IMG/VR virus record: IMGVR_UViG_3300035183_000244
Location: 1-31,709 of that record
Direction: 5' to 3' (one strand)
DNA length: 31,709 bases
From: a virus
Position 1 is the stretch's first letter. Each line of letters begins with the position of its first letter. The position numbers and the translations under genes were made by a program. The notes below the pieces were generated by a model. The model had not been told where the DNA came from. It saw only the letters and a program-made list of their open reading frames with translations, and ran no database searches. Shown here one piece after another: positions 8,835 through 14,797 of the stretch.

Positions 8835-9833
8835 ATGTGGAGATTTTCAACAAAACTAAACGAAGTATTGCTTTTGACAGACTATGGATATAACGCAGAA
8901 CTATCCAAAAGATTTGGTATCCCGTTTCACGTGGGCATTGATATAAGCATTGGAGATCACGACCCTATTTATAGTTTTGTCTATGACACCGCCAAAGTCT
9001 CAAAAGTTAATCCTGTTGCTAAAGACGAAGGAACTGTGGTTTTAGTTGATGTTGATAACTACGAATATGTTTTTGCCCATCTTGATAATGTTCAGGTTAA
9101 AGAGGGTGATTTAGTAAAATTCGGTGATTATTTCGGTAATCAAGACAGCAAAGGACAATCGGTTCAGGAACAATTAAAACCATACTGGCAACATTTACAT
9201 TTCTCTGTTAGAAAAATATCCGCAGAAGGGCAATATTCAACATTATGGAATTATGGTAATAAATACGCTAATATGGATAACAAACTTGAGGGATTTATTG
9301 ATCCTAATGAAACTTGCTTACAAGTTGTTTATCGTGTAGCAGAGGCAATCTGTCAGATAGAAAGTGGGTGGAATAGATGGACTAATCAGTGGCATCCAGC
9401 AGCAAGAACTTTACAAGAAAACAACAATCCTGGTGGCTTGAGATACTCAATTTTTCAAAAAGGAACAAAAAATGGGTTTGCTATTTTTGATACTCCATTA
9501 AATGGTTTTTCTGCTCTTGTCTATGACTTAATACAAAAAGCAAAGGGAAACACAAAAACAAAACTTAATGGAAAATCAACCATAAGAGATTTTACAAGAA
9601 TTTGGGCTCCTTCTAATGATGGAAATAATCCATTTAAATATGCGGAATATATAGTAAGAATTTGCGGTTTTAGGAGTTTAGATGATAAATTAGAGGATTG
9701 GCTATTGACTGAATTGGATTATGTTCGAAAATACTCTAACTATGCCCAAACTGCTCCCGAGAAAACATTTGCTACAAGTGGAATTGGTATGCTTTTGAAT
9801 TATTTGTGGAATAAGGCTTTCAAGGGGTCGTAA
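8835..9833 (+). CDS. Endolysin: M23-type peptidase plus C-terminal lysozyme/glucosaminidase-like region
   Basis: The 332-residue protein opens with a LytM/M23 metallopeptidase fold. HVGID supplies zinc ligands His32 and Asp36, FAHLDNVQVKEGDLVKFGDY is the usual beta core, and HLHFSV gives His120 and His122. All expected metal and catalytic residues are present, so cleavage of peptidoglycan cross-bridges is likely. The C-terminal half (about 165-310) contains AICQIESGWNR and NNPGGLRYS, followed by AIFDTPLNGFSAL. This resembles phage lysozyme-like or glucosaminidase-like modules, making the enzyme bifunctional. There is no signal peptide, consistent with holin-dependent export. It abuts the 72-aa gene, and a holin lies 155 bp downstream. 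Its stop codon lies inside a GGTCGTAATTAA element. Confidence 0.88.
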   Translation: MWRFSTKLNEVLLLTDYGYNAELSKRFGIPFHVGIDISIGDHDPIYSFVYDTAKVSKVNPVAKDEGTVVLVDVDNYEYVFAHLDNVQVKEGDLVKFGDYFGNQDSKGQSVQEQLKPYWQHLHFSVRKISAEGQYSTLWNYGNKYANMDNKLEGFIDPNETCLQVVYRVAEAICQIESGWNRWTNQWHPAARTLQENNNPGGLRYSIFQKGTKNGFAIFDTPLNGFSALVYDLIQKAKGNTKTKLNGKSTIRDFTRIWAPSNDGNNPFKYAEYIVRICGFRSLDDKLEDWLLTELDYVRKYSNYAQTAPEKTFATSGIGMLLNYLWNKAFKGS

Positions 9834-9837
9834 TTAA
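9826..9837 (+). promoter_or_regulatory. GGTCGTAATTAA start-codon-proximal element (+ strand example)
   Basis: This is one of a family of GGTCGNNATTAA-like elements that begin 25-33 nt before start codons. Other + strand copies are at 9964 (before 9989), 24479 (before 24508), 26154 (GGTCATAATTAA, before 26183) and 27669 (AGTCGTATTAA, before 27695). A variant at 24230 (GGTCGGAAATT) precedes 24258 by 28 nt. Several overlap the stop codon of the preceding gene. No Shine-Dalgarno accompanies them. Function is unknown. Confidence 0.7.
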
Positions 9838-9850
9838 AAACATTTCAAAA

Positions 9851-9961
9851 ATGGTAGAAGAAATACTTGAACAAGAATTAGAAGAATTGGAAGAAGAATT
9901 GGAAGAAGAAGAACCAACTTGGGAAGAATTGGCTGAAGAAGAGGAAGAAGCAAGTCAATAA
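9851..9961 (+). CDS. 36-aa extremely acidic peptide
   Basis: The frame runs from ATG 9851 to TAA 9959-9961 and encodes 36 residues, more than half of them Glu, with no Lys or Arg. Helical periodicity (LEQELEELEEELEEEE) predicts a single acidic helix. A GGTCGTAATTAA element starts 25 nt before its ATG, and another follows its stop, which is the same arrangement as the neighbouring genes. That is the main reason to believe it is translated. Position between endolysin and holin suggests a lysis-related or DNA-mimic type role, but nothing proves it. Confidence 0.55.
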   Translation: MVEEILEQELEELEEELEEEEPTWEELAEEEEEASQ

Positions 9962-9988
9962 AAGGTCGCAATTAAAAGAAAAAAAACA

Positions 9989-10297
9989 ATGGAAACATTC
10001 CCTATAGATACAACAACCCTATTGTCCGTTGCTTTTGTCTATGCCCTTGTTATGGGTCTTACTGAATTGGTAAAAAGGCTTCTTTCAAATAAAATCACAA
10101 ACTTTAATGATTATGCTCCTTTAGTTTCTGTCTTATGGGGTGTTGCTTTAGGTCTTTTGGTTTATTATACTGGATATTCTCAAAATCTTTTGGCTTCTGT
10201 TTTGTCTGGAATTGTTATAGGATTACAAGTTTCAGGATTATGGGATTTTGGCAAAAGAACAATTGGAGATGGAATTTTAGGTCGCTTTAAGGAATAA
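9989..10297 (+). CDS. Holin-like membrane protein
   Basis: The 102-residue protein has three likely membrane segments. They are around LLSVAFVYALVMGLTELV (residues about 9-28), LVSVLWGVALGLLVYY (about 44-60) and LLASVLSGIVIGLQVSGLW (about 68-86). The ends are charged and short. Size, topology and its place right after an endolysin fit a phage holin, which would permeabilise the inner membrane to release the endolysin. The A-rich leader contains GGTCGCAATTAA 25 nt upstream and no Shine-Dalgarno. No holin subfamily signature was recognised. Confidence 0.75.
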   Translation: METFPIDTTTLLSVAFVYALVMGLTELVKRLLSNKITNFNDYAPLVSVLWGVALGLLVYYTGYSQNLLASVLSGIVIGLQVSGLWDFGKRTIGDGILGRFKE

Positions 10298-10308
10298 ACT
10301 ATTAGAAA

Positions 10309-10347
10309 ATGAAAAAAAATAAAAAAGGAAAGAAATCTAAAAAATAG
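10309..10347 (+). CDS. Possible 12-aa lysine-rich micropeptide
   Basis: ATG 10309 to TAG 10345-10347 encodes MKKNKKGKKSKK. It is listed because a GGTCGCTTTAAGG stretch lies about 28 nt upstream, inside the holin C-terminus, at the spacing seen for other genes. The composition could equally be chance in A-rich DNA. Confidence 0.22.
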   Translation: MKKNKKGKKSKK

Positions 10348-10349
10348 TT

Positions 10350-10425
10350 TATAATTACAATGTTATCACGATGAGGGGGCTACCAAAGGGTTTTGTCCCG
10401 AGGAAATCCCCCTCATATAATCTTT
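10350..10425 (+). ncRNA. -10-like box and GC-rich hairpin after the late operon
   Basis: TATAAT at 10350-10355 has no clear -35 box. Downstream, ATGAGGGGG (10371-10379) pairs perfectly with CCCCCTCAT (10408-10416), and the loop contains a smaller GGG/CCC hairpin (10388-10399). Together with the following terminator this could be a short independent RNA or simply the structured 3' end of the late message. No coding frame of note is present. Confidence 0.4.
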
Positions 10426-10492
10426 GCCCCCTATGATGATATTCGGCGCCGTGCCGTGCTCCCGAAAGGGACTAATCATAGGGGGCTTTTTT
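10426..10492 (+). terminator. Rightward intrinsic terminator with three-way junction
   Basis: GCCCCCTATGAT (10426-10437) pairs over 12 bp with ATCATAGGGGGC (10475-10486), followed by six T. Inside are two more hairpins: CGGC/GCCG (10444-10456) and CCC-GAAA-GGG (10461-10470, a GNRA loop). It follows the holin gene at the convergent end of the late operon. The internal architecture is more elaborate than an ordinary terminator. Confidence 0.85.
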
Positions 10493-10552
10493 ATTCTAAA
10501 AGGCTTATTTTTCAAAAATATCGTAAAATCGTGGTTTTTGGCAAATTAAAAA

Positions 10553-10575
10553 CTACGAAAAATCGTGGCTTTTTT
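10553..10575 (+). terminator. Second rightward terminator
   Basis: CTACGA (10553-10558) pairs with TCGTGG (10563-10568), with one G-U pair and an AAAA loop, followed by C and a run of six T. A related AAAATCGTGG stretch occurs at 10525-10534, so the block may be partly duplicated. It backs up the terminator at 10426. Confidence 0.55.
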
Positions 10576-10670
10576 ACAATGACATTTCACCATTAGCATT
10601 ATTTTTCTCTTTCAAGTATCTCCCTACTTGGAAAACAAAAATAACTCTCTACAGAGCAAAATAAGGGCAT

Positions 10671-10714
10671 CTATAAAAGAAAAGAGGGATAATTCCATAG
10701 AAAGGAACTATCCC
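10671..10714 (-). terminator. Leftward terminator of the protease/Cas4-like cassette
   Basis: On the - strand GGGATA-G-TTCC (10714 downward) pairs with GGAA-T-TATCCC (to 10686). The stem is 6+4 bp with one internal mismatch and a 7-nt loop. It is followed by TCTTTTCTTTTATAG down to 10671. It lies 30 bases beyond the protease stop. Confidence 0.75.
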
Positions 10715-10743
10715 CTGCTGTGTGTTTTGGTTCTATCGCTCCA

Positions 10744-11391
10744 TCAACTTGCCTCAAGGTTGATGATGGAAGAAACGAGAGTCCAGCTCTGTGAGTAGAA
10801 TTCAGAATGGATAGCCCAGACATACCATTCATCTCCCTTATTTGTGAAAATTCCACCTCCGCTCACGCCAGGACAAGCAAAGTTCTTTGTGTAGAGTTTA
10901 TTTTCTGACATACCGATAAATCTTGGTTTCCAGACCTTTCCCAAAAGCCCGAGAGGACATCCAAAAGCCCAAAGATTGTCAGTAACGAAAATCGTATCTT
11001 TGGACAGCCAGCCTATCTTGACTGGCTTGAAATAGGGGGAAAGAACTGGATGGGAGACAACAATGATGTCATTGGGCTTGTCCTCAAGAAGAACATCTCC
11101 CAAGTCAATCGTGACCCAGTTGTTGTTTTCAAGAAGGAAGGAAGCCCACTTATCAACTATCTCCGTGTTATGGACGAACAGGTGATGGGCGGTGAGAATT
11201 CCCATATTCGTGAGAGTTCCTGATCCACACCAGAAATTGTTCTTGCTTTCTACTACCACGAGGCAACAGAACTTGCGGAAAGGAAACGGAAGACTATCTG
11301 GCATAAGAATGGGGACACCGTGCGATTGGGCTTTCTTTTTCTTGACTTGGTAGATGGGACGGATAAGAGGAATTTTCTTGGTTTTCCTCAT
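10744..11391 (-). CDS. Trypsin-like (S1 fold) serine protease
   Basis: The 215-residue protein carries a complete chymotrypsin-type triad. GSGTLTNMGILTAHHLF supplies His70, NDIIVVSH supplies Asp108, and CPGVSGGG supplies Ser177. AFGCPLG before the serine loop is also typical. There is no signal peptide or membrane segment, so action in the host cytoplasm is likely. The N-terminus is basic. A full Shine-Dalgarno (AAAAGGAGGTGA, 11410-11399) precedes the ATG, unlike most genes here. It follows the Cas4-like gene after 18 bp and is closed by its own terminator. Sampled 60-base lines of the cassette are about 45-50% G+C, against 18-28% in the adjacent - strand genes, suggesting separate acquisition. 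The substrate is unknown; host or rival-phage protein cleavage and virion maturation are all possible. Confidence 0.85.
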   Translation of the reverse strand: MRKTKKIPLIRPIYQVKKKKAQSHGVPILMPDSLPFPFRKFCCLVVVESKNNFWCGSGTLTNMGILTAHHLFVHNTEIVDKWASFLLENNNWVTIDLGDVLLEDKPNDIIVVSHPVLSPYFKPVKIGWLSKDTIFVTDNLWAFGCPLGLLGKVWKPRFIGMSENKLYTKNFACPGVSGGGIFTNKGDEWYVWAIHSEFYSQSWTLVSSIINLEAS

Positions 11392-11398
11392 TGTCCAT

Positions 11399-11410
11399 TC
11401 ACCTCCTTTT
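11399..11410 (-). promoter_or_regulatory. Canonical Shine-Dalgarno of the protease gene
   Basis: AAAAGGAGGTGA on the - strand lies seven bases upstream of ATG 11391. It is noted because nearly all other genes in the window lack such a site. A similar AAAGGAGG at 12079-12072 precedes the Cas4-like gene by 8 nt. Confidence 0.85.
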
Positions 11411-12063
11411 CATCGCCAACCACTGGTTGTCTCACATTGCTTATCCCTACAGGAACAACGGGGAGGCTGGTTATTGATAAGTAGAGTGTGGAGTGTCTGT
11501 GCTCTGGCGATGAGATGTTCCATATGCCAATCGGAATAGATACGAGGGAACTCTTTTACACCGAGACCTCCGTGAGAAAGATAACCCACATAGAGCAAAA
11601 CTCCACGAGTAATTCCCATTGCTCCCATATAGAAGTTGAGTTGGAGAATGTGAGGGAAATAGGGGTTAGCAGGAATAGAGCGAACATGCTTGAACTCATA
11701 GACAGTTTTTTCCATTCCCTTGCCCCTAATAGCATCAGCGTGTCCGATGATTTTGATTTTTTGTCCTCCGGCAACCTCAACTTCTACAGAGCACTCAACT
11801 TCTACCGCAGACCAGTAAGACTTCCCGTTTTCCTTTAGGGATTGAATTAGCCGATGGAACACAATGCCTCCCGAAAGAAGCAGTACCATATCGTCAGGAA
11901 TTTCCTCTGGCTTTTTACCAGAGAACTCTTTATAGTAATTCCATTGACGCCTGATACAACTCCACGAGAGGGCAGATGGGCGATACACTCCGATTTTGAC
12001 CGGTTGTGGATTGTTGCCGAAGTAGGCTTTCCGACAATAATCCGCCAAGAGTTTCTTAATCAT
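11410..12063 (-). CDS. Cas4-like PD-(D/E)XK nuclease with putative Fe-S cysteines
   Basis: The 217-residue protein follows the Cas4/RecB nuclease order. Cys36 is in RPSALSWSCIRRQW, His70 is in GGIVFHRLI, and Asp110 is in IIGHADAI. Glu123 and Lys125 are in VYEFKHV, Gln141 is in HILQLNFYM, and a C-terminal cluster Cys203, Cys205, Cys210 is in RCSCRDKQC. The four cysteines could hold a 4Fe-4S cluster as in Cas4, which is an end-resecting exonuclease. No Cas1 or Cas2 and no CRISPR array are present, so this is a stand-alone phage version. It has its own consensus promoter and a strong Shine-Dalgarno, and shares the transcript and higher G+C with the protease. A role in DNA recombination or in attacking foreign DNA is possible. 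Confidence 0.86.
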   Translation of the reverse strand: MIKKLLADYCRKAYFGNNPQPVKIGVYRPSALSWSCIRRQWNYYKEFSGKKPEEIPDDMVLLLSGGIVFHRLIQSLKENGKSYWSAVEVECSVEVEVAGGQKIKIIGHADAIRGKGMEKTVYEFKHVRSIPANPYFPHILQLNFYMGAMGITRGVLLYVGYLSHGGLGVKEFPRIYSDWHMEHLIARAQTLHTLLINNQPPRCSCRDKQCETTSGWR

Positions 12064-12101
12064 CGTTCTTCCCTCCTTTCGTATAGAATTTTGCTACCTC
12101 A

Positions 12102-12129
12102 ATTATAATTCCTTTTTTCTTTTTGTCAA
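12102..12129 (-). promoter_or_regulatory. Consensus sigma70 promoter of the Cas4-like/protease cassette
   Basis: On the - strand TTGACA (12129-12124), a 16-bp spacer and TATAAT (12107-12102) match consensus perfectly. Expected start is near 12095, giving a leader of about 30 nt before ATG 12063. The promoter overlaps the last codons of the HAD gene, consistent with a unit inserted at the end of the operon. Confidence 0.88.
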
Positions 12130-12486
12130 GAGTTTCAAGATTTGCCTTTTATCTTTTTTCCAGTTTGTTAATCTAAAGGCTTTGTCATCAATCAATAGAA
12201 CTCCAAAAACTTTTCCACAAAAAATTCTGTCAAAAGGGATTTGATAATAAAGAAGGTATTCTTCTATTGGTTTGTATTCGCTCCAGGGTCTTGCGGTATA
12301 AATTACAATTTTGTATCTTAATTGTTTAATTTTTTCAAGTGTTTCTTTTGCTCCTTTCATAGGAAGGTTTTTGATATAGTGTTTTTTATCCTTTTTATCG
12401 TAAGGATGTATTGTTCCATCAAAATCAACAAGAACCCATTTTGTTTCTTTATTTGTTAAATGAAATTTCTTGCTAAAGTTAATCAT
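12103..12486 (-). CDS. HAD-superfamily phosphatase, small
   Basis: I place the start at ATG 12486 (127 aa) rather than at an upstream ATG at 12522. It overlaps the stop of the resolvase gene by 8 nt (ATGATTAA), implying coupling. HAD motif I is VLVDFDGT with nucleophile Asp21 and acid Asp23. Motif II is IVIYTAR with Thr64, and motif IV is LLIDD with Asp100/Asp101. There is little cap domain. Such stand-alone phage HAD proteins can remove phosphates from nucleotides or from 3' ends of nucleic acids, as in polynucleotide kinase-phosphatases. Next to a Holliday junction resolvase, a DNA-end or nucleotide role is reasonable but unproven. Confidence 0.82.
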   Translation of the reverse strand: MINFSKKFHLTNKETKWVLVDFDGTIHPYDKKDKKHYIKNLPMKGAKETLEKIKQLRYKIVIYTARPWSEYKPIEEYLLYYQIPFDRIFCGKVFGVLLIDDKAFRLTNWKKDKRQILKLLTKRKKEL

Positions 12487-12934
12487 TTTTTTTCTTTTTG
12501 GGGAGGGTGTAAATAACTCCAATCCTAACGCAAACTAATTTGTTTTTGTGCGGTTTCTCGCTTTCCGCTATTCCTTCCCAATAAATCATATTCGCTATAT
12601 TTTTGTTTTTGAGCATATCAATAAGTTCTTCTGTTTTTATGTTTTTGAGAGAATTAAGATTAAAATCATCCAAAATTTCTCTCAAAAGTTTTGGCGCCTG
12701 TTCGTGTGTTATTGATTTTTTTAATTGCCAAAAGCCGATATAAAACTCAAAATTAAAATCGTCAAGGGTTCTTGGCTCTTGTGGGACTGGTCTTATAGAG
12801 TTCCAACTTAAGGTCACTAAATCAAATACAGATTTGCTCCCCGCACTCCTAACGACGACATAATCATAATATCTCAGAGCATCTCTAACTTTCCATTCAA
12901 ATCGTCTACCCGCTAAATATCTTTTATTTGGCAT
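12479..12934 (-). CDS. Hjc-like Holliday junction resolvase (PD-(D/E)XK)
   Basis: The 151-residue protein begins with YLAGRRFEWKVRDAL (Glu13), then YVVVRSAGSKSVFDLV (Asp38), then FWQLKKS (Gln70, Lys72). This is the order of the archaeal-type Hjc resolvase active site, with RSAGS being characteristic. It would cut four-way junctions formed in recombination or replication before packaging. The C-terminal third is an extra helical region of unknown role. Its start overlaps the stop of the preceding 80-aa gene by 22 nt, and its stop overlaps the HAD start, so all three form one leftward unit. Confidence 0.83.
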   Translation of the reverse strand: MPNKRYLAGRRFEWKVRDALRYYDYVVVRSAGSKSVFDLVTLSWNSIRPVPQEPRTLDDFNFEFYIGFWQLKKSITHEQAPKLLREILDDFNLNSLKNIKTEELIDMLKNKNIANMIYWEGIAESEKPHKNKLVCVRIGVIYTLPKKKKND

Positions 12935-13155
12935 TGCTTTTTATCCCAGTTTAATTCCGACACTTCATCTTCTAAAAATTCCTCCATTGTGTAATGTTTC
13001 AGCCTGTTTCTCCAGAATTTTGCCAATTTTTTTACCATTAAATATGGTTCATAAGTTTCATAGATTTTTCCATTGTTTTCAAATCTTATCGGGGATAATT
13101 GCCCCACTTTCCATAATAAGTCTGATTTTTTTGGTTGTAAGATTTTGACTGCCAT
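12913..13155 (-). CDS. Hypothetical 80-aa protein
   Basis: The protein (start MAVKILQPKKSDLLWKVGQL) is mixed alpha/beta and charged, with no cysteine pair or membrane segment. A variant of the GGTCG element (AGGTTCATTCATTAAAA) lies 30 nt upstream, inside the 3' end of the preceding gene. This supports ATG 13155 even though it creates a 70-nt overlap with that gene. Function is unknown. Confidence 0.6.
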   Translation of the reverse strand: MAVKILQPKKSDLLWKVGQLSPIRFENNGKIYETYEPYLMVKKLAKFWRNRLKHYTMEEFLEDEVSELNWDKKQCQIKDI

Positions 13156-13406
13156 TGTTGTTTTTTTGATTTTAATGAATGAACCTCTGAAACTAATTTT
13201 TTGTAGTTGTAAAGAAATTTTGTTGGTTCAACTAAAGCCTTTCCTGATTTGAATTTTATAATCTCATTGTTAAGTTCATTTGTCAAATCAAAAACAAAAA
13301 CAATTCTTTCATCATCAAGAGCAAACATATCCTTGTAATTGAAACCAACAGAAACAAGATAAGATGCTTCTGGGGTGTCAGTTGTTTGGTAAATTTGGTT
13401 GTTCAT
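13086..13406 (-). CDS. DUF5659-like small protein
   Basis: I choose ATG 13406 (106 aa). The frame also has an ATG at 13454, but that would overlap the upstream gene and the protein family begins near the QIYQTTDTPEASYLVSVGF motif. This motif, followed by a beta-rich segment (RIVFVFD), matches small phage and bacterial proteins of the DUF5659 type, whose function is unknown. The C-terminus is Lys/Gln-rich with aromatic residues and overlaps the next gene by 70 nt. Confidence 0.6.
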   Translation of the reverse strand: MNNQIYQTTDTPEASYLVSVGFNYKDMFALDDERIVFVFDLTNELNNEIIKFKSGKALVEPTKFLYNYKKLVSEVHSLKSKKQQWQSKSYNQKNQTYYGKWGNYPR

Positions 13407-13426
13407 TGTCTTTATTTTTGAATAAA

Positions 13427-13852
13427 TTAATCCCACCACGGACATTTTTTGCATTCTTTTTTATGTAAAGAAAGAATTTCTTTTGAATAGTATTCTGCTA
13501 TTCTGTAAAATTCATTATTTTCTTTGTAAGTTTCTCTCCAATAAGGAAATAAAAAATCTCCTTTTCCGTAACCAATAGAACGTTTTTCGCAAAATTCTTG
13601 TGCTTCAAAAAATCTTTTCAACGCTTCAACATATCTTTCGCCTTGTTTAACTACTTCTTGGGGCAATTCCCCTTTTATATATTTTATTAATTTTAAATGA
13701 ATTACCTTTTCTTCATTGGTTTCTTTCTTATCTTCTTTAATTTCATTTTTTATTTTTTGAAGAGAACTAACTACAGGAGAAAAAAGAACATTTTTTGTAA
13801 GATGCCAAACAAATTTTACTTTTTTTTGTTTATTTTTTTTCTTTTCTTTCAT
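13427..13852 (-). CDS. Hypothetical 141-aa basic protein
   Basis: The N-terminal 50 residues are very Lys-rich, and residues 60-135 are helical with aromatic residues. The end carries CKKCPWWD, a possible half zinc site. GGTCAAAATTAAAA lies 27 nt upstream of the ATG. No family is recognised. It belongs to the run of small - strand genes between the resolvase group and the lysozyme-like gene. Confidence 0.6.
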   Translation of the reverse strand: MKEKKKNKQKKVKFVWHLTKNVLFSPVVSSLQKIKNEIKEDKKETNEEKVIHLKLIKYIKGELPQEVVKQGERYVEALKRFFEAQEFCEKRSIGYGKGDFLFPYWRETYKENNEFYRIAEYYSKEILSLHKKECKKCPWWD

Positions 13853-13867
13853 TTTTTTGTTTCATTT

Positions 13868-14191
13868 TTAATTTTGACCATATAATTTTTGTTCTTCTTC
13901 CTTTTTTCTTTTGATATATTCTTCATCATTTTTATCAAGCCATTCACACAATTCATTGATTTTCATATTTCTAAATTCAATTTCTTCAAAAATTTCAGGG
14001 TCAATTTCTTTATTTTCCTTGAGGAGTATTTTTTTAAGGCAATTATAGCATATCAGGAAAAGTTTGTTTTTAAGAAGAAAAGTTTTGTTTCCTTGAACTT
14101 CTCCTAAAGTGATTGAAGTAAAATATCTCCCGCATTCTTCACATTTGACTTTAAATTGGTGAAGAGCCCAATAATTTTTCCCTAATTCCAT
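13868..14191 (-). CDS. Zinc-ribbon-like hypothetical protein, 107 aa
   Basis: Two cysteine pairs, CEEC (about 16-19) and CYNC (about 48-51), sit about 30 residues apart in a beta-rich N-terminal half, as in a zinc ribbon. The C-terminal half is acidic/basic helix ending in KRKKEEEQKLYGQN. GGTCGGAATTAA lies 26 nt upstream of ATG 14191. A nucleic-acid or protein-binding role is suggested only by the zinc motif. Confidence 0.65.
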   Translation of the reverse strand: MELGKNYWALHQFKVKCEECGRYFTSITLGEVQGNKTFLLKNKLFLICYNCLKKILLKENKEIDPEIFEEIEFRNMKINELCEWLDKNDEEYIKRKKEEEQKLYGQN

Positions 14192-14217
14192 TTTTTGTTT
14201 AATTTTTAATTCCGACC

Positions 14218-14418
14218 TTATTCATCCAATAATTTTTTTAAAAAATTTTTATATCCAATATGCAATAAGTAAGGCATAGAAAAGACAATTTCCATTCTAA
14301 ATTTTTCATAACATTTTTTATGATATGGTCTCGGATTTTCCAAGTCATCAGCAATAATATACCATTTCAGTTTTCCTCCTTTGCCACAATAGGAGCATTT
14401 GAGTTTTTTATTTTTCAT
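14218..14418 (-). CDS. Small zinc-finger-like protein, 66 aa
   Basis: CSYC near residues 8-11 and HKKC near 33-36 could form a Cys3His zinc site, a layout common in tiny phage proteins that bind nucleic acid or host proteins. The start overlaps the stop of the preceding gene by 11 nt, implying coupled translation. No named family is recognised. Confidence 0.6.
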   Translation of the reverse strand: MKNKKLKCSYCGKGGKLKWYIIADDLENPRPYHKKCYEKFRMEIVFSMPYLLHIGYKNFLKKLLDE

Positions 14419-14770
14419 CTTTTAATTGATTAATGATTTCTTGGATTTTTTTATTTTGGTTTTGAATTATATACTTGTAAGTTTTATCTAATTTCCAGGC
14501 GTCTTCGTGTAATCCATCTAAATCTATTTCTCTAATAAAGTTTTCATCTATTTTTAGATTTTCCAAAATCTCAATAAACTTCTGGCTATCTTTAGATTTT
14601 TCAGATTGAAACAGTTCCAAAATCTGGTTTTTTTGCCATTCTAATCCTTTTCTTACCTCTTCTATTTTAAATTTATCTAACGGTGGATTTAAAAATGGCA
14701 TTGCCAGAATAATCTCTATTTGTTCCTCTAAAATTCTATTTATTTCTTTTTCCCAATTTTCTTCTTTCAT
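14408..14770 (-). CDS. Hypothetical 120-aa helical protein
   Basis: The product is almost entirely charged amphipathic helix (start MKEENWEKEINRILEEQ) without cysteines or membrane segments. GGTCGTAATTAA begins 27 nt upstream of ATG 14770, an almost exact match to the + strand copies. It is coupled to the zinc-finger-like gene by an 11-nt overlap. Function is unknown. Confidence 0.62.
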   Translation of the reverse strand: MKEENWEKEINRILEEQIEIILAMPFLNPPLDKFKIEEVRKGLEWQKNQILELFQSEKSKDSQKFIEILENLKIDENFIREIDLDGLHEDAWKLDKTYKYIIQNQNKKIQEIINQLKDEK

Positions 14771-14785
14771 AATTTCATTTATTTT

Positions 14786-14797
14786 TTAATTACGACC
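14786..14797 (-). promoter_or_regulatory. GGTCGTAATTAA start-codon-proximal element (- strand example)
   Basis: This - strand member of the family seen at 9826 precedes ATG 14770. Other - strand members, by 5' position, are 19143 (for ATG 19114), 18927 (18899), 18330 (18305), 16974 (16946), 16755 (16722), 16552 (16523), 15283 (15256), 14217 (14191), 13879 (13852) and weaker 13437 (13406) and 13185 (13155). The core is (A/G)GTC(G/A)NNATTAA. The Cas4-like and protease genes lack it. Confidence 0.72.

Noticed and set aside
10393-10596. Open frame of 67 codons across the terminator region
   Set aside because: It spans two strong hairpin terminators and has no start element. The sequence is explained by RNA structure.
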